Shown: in pieces, positions 58,570-64,000 of the stretch
Numbering within the stretch: the stretch's first letter is position 1
Layout: every line of letters begins with the position of its first letter
Assembly (NCBI RefSeq): GCF_035917675.1
Contig: NZ_CP109104.1
Location: 7,750,001 to 7,814,000, forward strand
Source: Streptomyces sp. NBC_01775
Lineage (GTDB): Bacteria > Actinomycetota > Actinomycetes > Streptomycetales > Streptomycetaceae
Reading direction: 5' to 3'
DNA length: 64,000 nucleotides
Translations under genes and position numbers: made by a program
Notes under the pieces: model-generated
Databases searched by the model: none
Told to the model about the DNA's origin: nothing
The model's input: the letters and a program-made list of their open reading frames with translations, nothing else

Positions 58570-59166
58570 ATGGCAGGCAGCAGGGAGTCGCTCTTGGCAG
58601 CGGCAGCGGAGGAGTTCGCACGCTACGGAGCGCGGGGTACGCGCATCCAGGCGATCGTCCAGCGCGCCGGGGTCAACGAGCGCATGATCTATCACCACTT
58701 CGGCAGCAAGAAGGGGCTCTACAAGGCGGTCCTTGTCGATCAGATGCAGGAGTGGCGGGACAGCTGGCACCCGGCGGTGGAGAAGGCGGTCACCCTGGAG
58801 CCCTACGAGGGGATGCGGACGGCCCTCGCGGCCTTCGCCGAGACGCTGCACAGCAAGCCCGTGCTGGTGGGGCTGTGGCTGCACGAGGCGCTCGACGGCT
58901 GGCAGACCCTGCCCGCACCGCCCCTGGACGCCCTGCCGTCGGGGCTGCGGGAGCTGTACGAGCGCGGACAGGCCGAGGGAGTCTTCCGCGCCGACTGTCC
59001 TTTCGAGGTCGCGCACGGCATGGCGATGAGCGCGCTGGTCGGAGCCCTGGTCATGTCGGGCAGGGGCTTCCAGGCCCGGCAGGAGGCCAACATCGGCTTC
59101 GACTCGGGGGCGGCGCGCGACAGGGCGCTCGGCCAGCTTCTGGACGGTATGACAGGACCCAAATAG
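58570..59166 (+). CDS. TetR-family repressor of the adjacent MFS exporter
   Basis: 198 aa. The N-terminal TetR helix-turn-helix (~1-50) reads ESLLAAAAEEFARYGARGT and IQAIVQRAGVNERMIYHHFGSKKGLY, with MIYHHF the recognition-helix end. The C-terminal half resembles the TetR_C domains of RutR/YcdC-like proteins. The ATG lies three bases after an inverted repeat that recurs before the MFS gene at 59278; this suggests that the protein represses itself and the exporter until a ligand, perhaps the polyketide, binds. No ribosome site fits between operator and ATG, so the message may be leaderless. A hairpin follows at 59176. Confidence 0.92.
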   Translation: MAGSRESLLAAAAEEFARYGARGTRIQAIVQRAGVNERMIYHHFGSKKGLYKAVLVDQMQEWRDSWHPAVEKAVTLEPYEGMRTALAAFAETLHSKPVLVGLWLHEALDGWQTLPAPPLDALPSGLRELYERGQAEGVFRADCPFEVAHGMAMSALVGALVMSGRGFQARQEANIGFDSGAARDRALGQLLDGMTGPK

Positions 59167-59175
59167 CCCTCCGTC

Positions 59176-59201
59176 AGGCCGCGGGCCCAGGCCCGCGGCC
59201 T
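59176..59201 (+). terminator. Hairpin terminator after the TetR gene
   Basis: Perfect 11-bp arms AGGCCGCGGGC and GCCCGCGGCCT with loop CCAG, followed by TGTT. Starts ten bases after the TetR stop and ends before the MFS operator. Confidence 0.75.
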
Positions 59202-59218
59202 TGTTCACAGCACTGTAA

Positions 59219-59230
59219 GTAAATTTTTAC
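59219..59230. promoter_or_regulatory. Putative operator of the efflux TetR regulator, site 2
   Basis: GTAA-ATTT-TTAC, preceded by CTGTAA (59213-59218 region) and followed by CGCA, matches the architecture of site 1 at 58555. It lies 47 bases before the MFS ATG. Confidence 0.75.
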
Positions 59231-59277
59231 CGCACAGACGTCGCAGCACCGCAGCGACAGAATCCGAGGTCCGGACG

Positions 59278-60765
59278 ATGGCAGTGGCATCCGAATCCCA
59301 GCAGGAGCACGACCGGCGGATCCCGCCGGCCCTGCTCAAACTCATGATCGCCGTCGCCCTGGGCGCGATCATGATCCAGATGGACGCGACGATGACCAAC
59401 ATCGCGTTCAACACGTGGCTCAAGGAGTTCGACACCACCTTGGTCACCATCCAGTGGGTGGCCACCGGCTATCTGCTGGCCATGGCCGCTGTCATGGCAC
59501 CCTCCGGCTGGGCCCTGGAGCGCTTCGGCGCCCGCACCACCTGGCTGGCCTGTCTGTCGATGTTCATCCTCGGCAGCGTGCTGTGCGGCATGGCCTGGTC
59601 CGTCGAGAGCCTGATCGTCTTCCGCGTCATCCAGGGCCTCGGCGGCGGCATGATCATGCCGCTGGGCATGGCGATCCTCGCCCAGGAGGCCGGGCCCTCG
59701 CGGCTGGGCCGCGTCATGAGCGTGATGGGCATCCCCACCGCGCTGGGGCCCGTCCTGGGCCCGGTGGTCGGCGGCTGGATCGTCAGCGACGCCGACTGGC
59801 GCTGGATCTTCTACATCAACGTCCCCATCTGCCTGGTCGCGATCGTGCTCGCCTGGCGCGTCATGCCCACCAGGAGGGCCGCCGCCTCCAGCCGGCTCGA
59901 CATCGTCGGGCTGCTCCTGCTCTCGCCCGCCTGCGCCGTCGTGGTCTACGGGCTGGCCGAGGCCGGTAAGCGCGGCACGTTCGCCGACGCCCACTCGATC
60001 GTCCCGCTGGTCATCGGCGTCGCGCTGCTGGGCGTCTTCGCCTTCCACGCGCTGCGCGCCGAGAACCCCATCCTCGACCTGCGGATGATGAAGATCCGCA
60101 GCTTCACCTCCTCCACCTCCGTGCTGTTCTTCGCCTCCGTCGCACTGTTCGGCGCGATGGGCGTCCTGCCGCTCTACTACCAGCAGGTGCGCGGGCACAC
60201 CCCCATGGAGACCGGGCTCCAGCTCATCCCGCTGGGCGCCGGCATGGCGCTGTCGATGACGGCGGCCGGCTGGCTGGCCGACCGGCTCTCGCCCCGGCTG
60301 CTGGTCATCGGCGGGCTGGCACTCACCGCCGTGGGCAGCGCCGTCTACACCCAGCTGAACGCCGACTCCAACGAGGCCATGCTCGGAGTGGCGCTCGTCT
60401 TCAGCGGCGCCGGCATGGGCGGCGTGATGGTGCCCGCCATGGCCAGCGCCGTCCGCGACGTGCCGCCGATGGCCATTCCGCGGGCCAGCGCGACGAACCG
60501 CATCATCATGCAGGTCGGCTCCTCCTTCGGCGCCGCCGTCCTGCTGATCGTGGCCCAGTCGCGTATCACCCAGCTCGCCGAGAGCGGCCGGGTCACTCCG
60601 GACGGGCTGGCGGGCGCCTACGGGCGCACCTTCTGGTGGGCACTGGGCTTCGCCGCCTTCGCCGCGCTCCTGGCGCTGCTGATGCCCAGCCAGGTCGCGG
60701 GCCGCAAGAAGCCGAAGGAAGGTGCGGCGGCGGCACCCACGGCCCCGGGAGCCGCAAGCGCCTGA
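59278..60765 (+). CDS. MFS efflux transporter, DHA2 (EmrB/QacA) family
   Basis: 495 aa, the length of 14-helix DHA2 drug:proton antiporters. N-terminal helix LLKLMIAVALGAIMIQMDATMTN carries the Asp of motif D1 (QMDATMTNIAF). Motif A is seen as GWALERFGARTTWL, motif C as GIPTALGPVLGPVVGGWI. Further hydrophobic helices follow to ~470 (for example LVIGVALLGVFAFHA). It lies downstream of the TetR gene, with a near-copy of the TetR operator in front, so it is probably induced by the cluster's product and exports it as self-resistance. The ATG has only a weak GAGGT upstream. Convergent with the aminotransferase; a strong hairpin separates them. Confidence 0.95.
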   Translation: MAVASESQQEHDRRIPPALLKLMIAVALGAIMIQMDATMTNIAFNTWLKEFDTTLVTIQWVATGYLLAMAAVMAPSGWALERFGARTTWLACLSMFILGSVLCGMAWSVESLIVFRVIQGLGGGMIMPLGMAILAQEAGPSRLGRVMSVMGIPTALGPVLGPVVGGWIVSDADWRWIFYINVPICLVAIVLAWRVMPTRRAAASSRLDIVGLLLLSPACAVVVYGLAEAGKRGTFADAHSIVPLVIGVALLGVFAFHALRAENPILDLRMMKIRSFTSSTSVLFFASVALFGAMGVLPLYYQQVRGHTPMETGLQLIPLGAGMALSMTAAGWLADRLSPRLLVIGGLALTAVGSAVYTQLNADSNEAMLGVALVFSGAGMGGVMVPAMASAVRDVPPMAIPRASATNRIIMQVGSSFGAAVLLIVAQSRITQLAESGRVTPDGLAGAYGRTFWWALGFAAFAALLALLMPSQVAGRKKPKEGAAAAPTAPGAASA

Positions 60766-60799
60766 CGGCGGACGGCCCCCGGGCGCTGGGAGCGTACGG

Positions 60800-60837
60800 A
60801 AAGGGGCGGGGGAGGCGCCGGCCTCCCCCGCCCCTTT
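60800..60837. terminator. Bidirectional hairpin terminator
   Basis: Perfect 17-bp arms AAAGGGGCGGGGGAGGC and GCCTCCCCCGCCCCTTT with loop GCCG. It lies 34 bases after the MFS stop and 11 bases beyond the aminotransferase stop, with A-run/T-run ends that suit both directions. Confidence 0.9.
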
Positions 60838-60848
60838 CGGCGTACGGC

Positions 60849-61994
60849 CTACGCGGTGACCGTCGCGCGGATGATCTCGCAGACCCCGGCGACCTCGGCC
60901 TCGCCCACGGCACTGCCGGTCGGCAGCGCCAGCGCCCGGGCGCTCAGCGCCTCGGTGTGCGGCAGCGGGACGGGAGCGTGGACGGCGGGGTCGCGCACGT
61001 AGGGCTCGCTCTGGTGGCAGCCGGGATAGAAGTAGCGGCGCGAGTAGACGTTGTGGGCGTAGAGCGTCTCGTGCACGGTGTCGCGGTGCACGCCCGAGAG
61101 CGCCGCGTCGATCTCCAGCACCAGATACTGATGGTTGGCCCGTTCCTTGGGGGCCTGCGCCCGGACGGTGACGCCCGGCAGCCCGGCCAGCCCCTCGCGG
61201 TACCACCGCTCGTTGCGCATGTTGACCTCGATCAGGTCGTCCATGATGTCCATCGACACCAGGCCCATCGCGGCGGAGATCTCGCTCATCCGCCCGTTGG
61301 TGCCCGCCGAGACGATGTCGCGGTCCGGGCTGAGCCCCAGGTTGCGCATGGCGCGCACCCGCTCGGCCACCTCGTCGTCGTTGGTGACCAGTGCCCCGCC
61401 CTCGAAGCTGTTGATGTATTTCGTCGCGTGGAAGCTGAAGATCTCGGCCGACCCGAACCCTCCCAGCGGCTGCTGCTGGTAGGTGCTCCCGAAAGCGTGC
61501 GCCGCGTCGAACAGCAGCGGCAGCCCGTGCCGTTCGGCCACCTTCGCCAGCTCCGTCACCCGGCAGGGCCGCCCGTAGACGTGCACGCCCAGGATGCCGC
61601 CGGTGCGCGGGCCGATCAGCTCCTCGACGCTCTGCGGATCGGCGGTCGCCGTCTCCTCGTCCACGTCGCAGAAGACCGGTACCAGCCCCGCCCACTCCAG
61701 CGCGTGCGGGCTGGCGATCCAGGTGAAGGCGGGCACGATCACTTCCTGGCCCTGTCTGATCCCGCACGCCCGCGCGGCCAGTTGGATGCCGGTGGTCGCG
61801 TTGGCGACGGCGACACAGTGACGGGCTCCGGTGATCGAGGCGACGCGCTCTTCCAACTCCTGGACCAATGGGCCGTTGTTGCTCAGCCACAGCCGGTCGA
61901 GCGCGCCGTTGATGCGCTCCAGCAGGCGGGCCCGGTCGCCCACATTGGGCCGGCCCACATGGAGGGGCTCGCTGAACATCGGTGTGCGGGGCAT
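60849..61994 (-). CDS. PLP-dependent sugar aminotransferase (DegT/DnrJ/EryC1/StrS family)
   Basis: 381 aa. It carries VPAFTWIASPHALEWAG, the cofactor-phosphate/ring region DAAHAFGS (Asp contacting pyridine N), and the Schiff-base Lys in SFHATKYINSFEGGALVTND (~190-210). The SFHATK-x5-FEGGA version is what I associate with dTDP-4-keto-6-deoxyglucose 4-aminotransferases (DesI/WecE-like); 3-aminotransferases of the TylB/QdtB type usually read FYPxKNLG. A C4 amino sugar is therefore favoured, but position is inference. GAGGAGGGG precedes ATG 61994. It is last in the minus-strand run with rfbB and rfbA genes, separated from the dehydratase by a repeat-bearing spacer. Confidence 0.93.
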   Translation of the reverse strand: MPRTPMFSEPLHVGRPNVGDRARLLERINGALDRLWLSNNGPLVQELEERVASITGARHCVAVANATTGIQLAARACGIRQGQEVIVPAFTWIASPHALEWAGLVPVFCDVDEETATADPQSVEELIGPRTGGILGVHVYGRPCRVTELAKVAERHGLPLLFDAAHAFGSTYQQQPLGGFGSAEIFSFHATKYINSFEGGALVTNDDEVAERVRAMRNLGLSPDRDIVSAGTNGRMSEISAAMGLVSMDIMDDLIEVNMRNERWYREGLAGLPGVTVRAQAPKERANHQYLVLEIDAALSGVHRDTVHETLYAHNVYSRRYFYPGCHQSEPYVRDPAVHAPVPLPHTEALSARALALPTGSAVGEAEVAGVCEIIRATVTA

Positions 61995-62031
61995 GGGTAA
62001 GCCCCTCCTCTCTGAGGTGTCTGCTTTCAGG

Positions 62032-62097
62032 CCTGGAATGCCTGGAGCCGGAATGCCTGGAGCCGGAATGCCTGGGTCCGGTATGCCTGGGTCCGGG
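62032..62097. repeat. 15-bp tandem repeats in the aminotransferase-dehydratase spacer
   Basis: About four and a half copies of a 15-bp unit, CCTGGAGCCGGAATG and variants (GGTCCGGTATG). They are followed to 62170 by a looser repeat of GGGGGAGTGCGC. They lie in the 188-base gap before the aminotransferase start, so on the transcribed strand they fall in its leader. Confidence 0.85.
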
Positions 62098-62182
62098 CCG
62101 GGGGAGTGCGCCTTCGGGTTGGGGGAGTGCGCGTAGGGATCGGGGGAGCGCGCGGGGAAGTGCGCGGTGGGGCCGGTGCGGG

Positions 62183-63175
62183 TCACCGGGCGGCAGTCCG
62201 CTCGGCGCGGCCCTTGACCAGCGGCTCCCACCAGCCGCGGTGCTGCCGGTACCAGTCCACGACGTCCGAGAGGCCGTCCGGGAACGGGGTGCGGGGCTCC
62301 CAGCCCAGCTCCCCGGTGATCTTGCTGACGTCGACGGAGTAGCGCTCGTCGTGGGCCTTGCGGTCCGACACGTGCCGCACCCGGTCCTCGTCGGCCCCGC
62401 ACAGCTTCAGCAGCCGCTCCGTCAGCTCGGCGTTGGTCAGCTCGGTGCCGCCGCCGATGTTGTAGATCTCTCCGGCGCGCCCGTCCACGGCCACCCGGTG
62501 GACCGCGCGGCAGTGGTCGTCCACGTGCAGCCACTCGCGCACGTGATGGCCGTCGCCGTACAGCGGTACGTCCTTGCCGTCCAGCAGGTTGGTGATGAAC
62601 AGCGGGATCAGCTTTTCCACGAACTGGTACGGGCCGTAGTTGTTGGAGCAGCGCGTTACGGAGATCTCCAGGCCGTGCGTGCGCCAGTGGACGCGGGCCA
62701 CCAGGTCGCTGGACGCCTTGGAGGCGGCGTAGGGCGAGTTGGGCTCCAGCAAGGAGCGCTCGGTCGAGGAGCCGTGCGGCACCGAGCCGTAGACCTCGTC
62801 GGTGGACACGTGCACCACGCGGCGCACCCCGGCGACGCGGCAGGCGTCCAGCAGCGTCTGAGTGCCCATCACATTGGTCGTCATGAACGCCGCCGCGCTG
62901 TCCAGCGACCGGTCCACGTGCGACTCGGCCGCGAAGTGGACCACGATGTCGTGGCCGGGCAGCAGCTCGCGCAGCAGCTCTCCGTCGCAGATGTCGCCGC
63001 GTACGAAGGTGAGCCCGGGGTGCCCGTCGGGCAGGTTGGCCAGGTTTCCCGCGTACGTCAGCTTGTCCAGCACGGTCACCTGGGCGCCGGTGGTGCCGGG
63101 CAGGCGGTCGGCGAGCAGCTCGCGCACATAGTGGGAGCCGATGAAGCCCGCTCCGCCCGTGACAAAGAACCTCAT
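62183..63175 (-). CDS. rfbB: dTDP-glucose 4,6-dehydratase
   Basis: 330 aa, extended SDR. NAD-binding motif at the N-terminus (VTGGAGFIGSHYVREL), the RmlB signature VSTDEVYGSV (catalytic Thr-Asp-Glu), YxxxK as YAASK (~150), and TRCSNNYGPYQFVEKLIPL, diagnostic of the family. It converts dTDP-glucose to dTDP-4-keto-6-deoxyglucose, the branch point for all 6-deoxysugars in the pathway. Its ATG overlaps the TGA of the thymidylyltransferase gene (ATGA at 63172-63175), implying translational coupling. Confidence 0.97.
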   Translation of the reverse strand: MRFFVTGGAGFIGSHYVRELLADRLPGTTGAQVTVLDKLTYAGNLANLPDGHPGLTFVRGDICDGELLRELLPGHDIVVHFAAESHVDRSLDSAAAFMTTNVMGTQTLLDACRVAGVRRVVHVSTDEVYGSVPHGSSTERSLLEPNSPYAASKASSDLVARVHWRTHGLEISVTRCSNNYGPYQFVEKLIPLFITNLLDGKDVPLYGDGHHVREWLHVDDHCRAVHRVAVDGRAGEIYNIGGGTELTNAELTERLLKLCGADEDRVRHVSDRKAHDERYSVDVSKITGELGWEPRTPFPDGLSDVVDWYRQHRGWWEPLVKGRAERTAAR

Positions 63176-64000
63176 GCCGTTATCTCGATTCTGCTGTCGT
63201 CACCGATCAACAATCGGTGGGGCGCCGCTTCCCGGGTGCCCCTCCGCACCTCACCAGATTTGCCGATGATCGACCCGCGCAAGTCGCGAATGCCCTCCAC
63301 GGAGGCGCCCGCCATGAGGATGGAATCGCCGACCCCCGCACCGCGCAGCCGGCACCCGGGCCCGAGGGCGGTGTACGGGGCCACGTGGCTGTCCTCGACC
63401 AGCGTGCCGGCGCCGATGACGGCCGGCCCCTCCACACGCGAGCGGCGCACCACGGCGCCCTCCTCGACGACCACGGGCCCGGACAGCCGCGAGTCCGCGT
63501 CGACGGTGCCGCTCAGCCGGGAGCCGAGGCCCGCCAGCAGGACCCGGTTGCAGTCCAGGAGGTCGGCCAGGGTCCCGGTGTCCTTCCAGTAGCCGGTGTA
63601 CGGCTTGGCCCGCACGGTGTGGCCCTGGCCGACCAGCCACTGGACGGCGTCGGTGATCTCCAGCTCGCCGCGGGCGCTCGGCCCGATGGCGGCGACCGCC
63701 TCGTGGATGGCGGAGGTGAACACGTAGGCGCCCGTCACTGCCATGTCGCCGCGCGGGTCGGAGGGCTTCTCCCACAGGGCGGTGACCCGGCCGGTCTCGT
63801 CCAGCTCGGCGATGCCGTACTGGGAGGGGTCCTCGACCTTGCTCACCACCAGCTGGGCCGCGGGCGAGTCCGCGTGGAAGGCCGCCAGGTGCGGCGCGAT
63901 GCCGTCGGCGAAAACGTTGTCGCCCAGGTACATCACGAAGTCGTCGTCGCCCAGGAAGGGGCGTGCGAGCAGCACGCAGTGCGCCAGCCCGCGCGGTGCG
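63172..64000 (-). CDS. rfbA: Glucose-1-phosphate thymidylyltransferase, C-terminal part (long StrD-type)
   Basis: The fragment covers about 275 codons up to its stop; the N-terminal catalytic start lies beyond the right edge. Visible are FVMYLGDNVFADG (metal-binding Asp), SQYGIAELDETGRV, LWEKPSDPRGDMAVTGAYVF and GYWKDTGT. The last 110 residues form a left-handed beta-helix (hexapeptide-like) tail, typical of the longer StrD-type enzymes in antibiotic clusters, not the short RmlA. It activates glucose-1-phosphate with dTTP, the first step of the sugar pathway. It overlaps the downstream dehydratase by four bases. Confidence 0.95.
   Translation of the reverse strand, partial: APRGLAHCVLLARPFLGDDDFVMYLGDNVFADGIAPHLAAFHADSPAAQLVVSKVEDPSQYGIAELDETGRVTALWEKPSDPRGDMAVTGAYVFTSAIHEAVAAIGPSARGELEITDAVQWLVGQGHTVRAKPYTGYWKDTGTLADLLDCNRVLLAGLGSRLSGTVDADSRLSGPVVVEEGAVVRRSRVEGPAVIGAGTLVEDSHVAPYTALGPGCRLRGAGVGDSILMAGASVEGIRDLRGSIIGKSGEVRRGTREAAPHRLLIGDDSRIEITA

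Noticed and set aside
62032..62097. CRISPR-like array
   Set aside because: Units are contiguous 15-mers with no spacers; a simple minisatellite.
61995..62534. Upstream extension of the aminotransferase through the 15-bp repeats (PGIPAPGIP translation)
   Set aside because: It would run into the dehydratase gene; ATG 61994 has a strong GAGGAGG site and matches the family's N-terminus.

Overview
The window is high-GC actinomycete DNA, almost certainly Streptomyces, carrying most of a modular type I polyketide synthase (PKS) gene cluster with deoxysugar, regulatory and efflux genes. The basis is GC-rich third positions, giant multimodular PKS genes, typical actinomycete docking domains, and AT-rich regulator operators standing out in GC-rich DNA. 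I cannot name the product with confidence.

Left and centre (1-55484): the PKS genes all lie on the minus strand and read right to left. PKS D (55484-35004) has a KSQ loading module (active-site Cys replaced by Gln) plus modules 1-3. PKS C (34974-28024) is one fully reducing module (4). A cytochrome P450 follows (27924-26704), then PKS B (26628-9412, modules 5-7) and PKS A (6207-261, module 8). The first 56 codons of a further PKS run off the left edge. AT motifs predict an acetyl starter made by decarboxylating malonyl, then methylmalonyl x3, malonyl, methylmalonyl x2, malonyl, malonyl. Every module carries DH and a B-type KR; only module 4 has an ER. No thioesterase is in the window, so the assembly line continues leftward. 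PKS A carries a one-base frameshift in its AT domain at about 4136-4138.

Between PKS B and PKS A sits a small block that does not follow the PKS direction: a 201-aa protein resembling the allene-oxide-cyclase barrel (AbyU/PyrI4-like cyclases, plus strand), a TetR regulator (minus) and a divergent zinc-independent quinone-oxidoreductase-type MDR enzyme (plus), with a palindromic operator between the last two.

Right (55485-64000): a divergent control region, then an EryCIII-type glycosyltransferase and an SDR 4-ketoreductase-like protein (plus). A dTDP-4-keto-6-deoxyhexose 3,5-epimerase (minus) follows, then a TetR/MFS efflux pair sharing one operator sequence, a PLP sugar aminotransferase, dTDP-glucose 4,6-dehydratase and a partial glucose-1-phosphate thymidylyltransferase (all minus). 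Together these would make and attach a dTDP-activated (probably amino) 6-deoxysugar to the polyketide and export the product.

The most notable features are the barrel cyclase candidate inside the PKS operon, the frameshifted module 8, near-identical AT blocks that look like gene conversion or natural AT exchange, and the shared TetR operator of the efflux pair.
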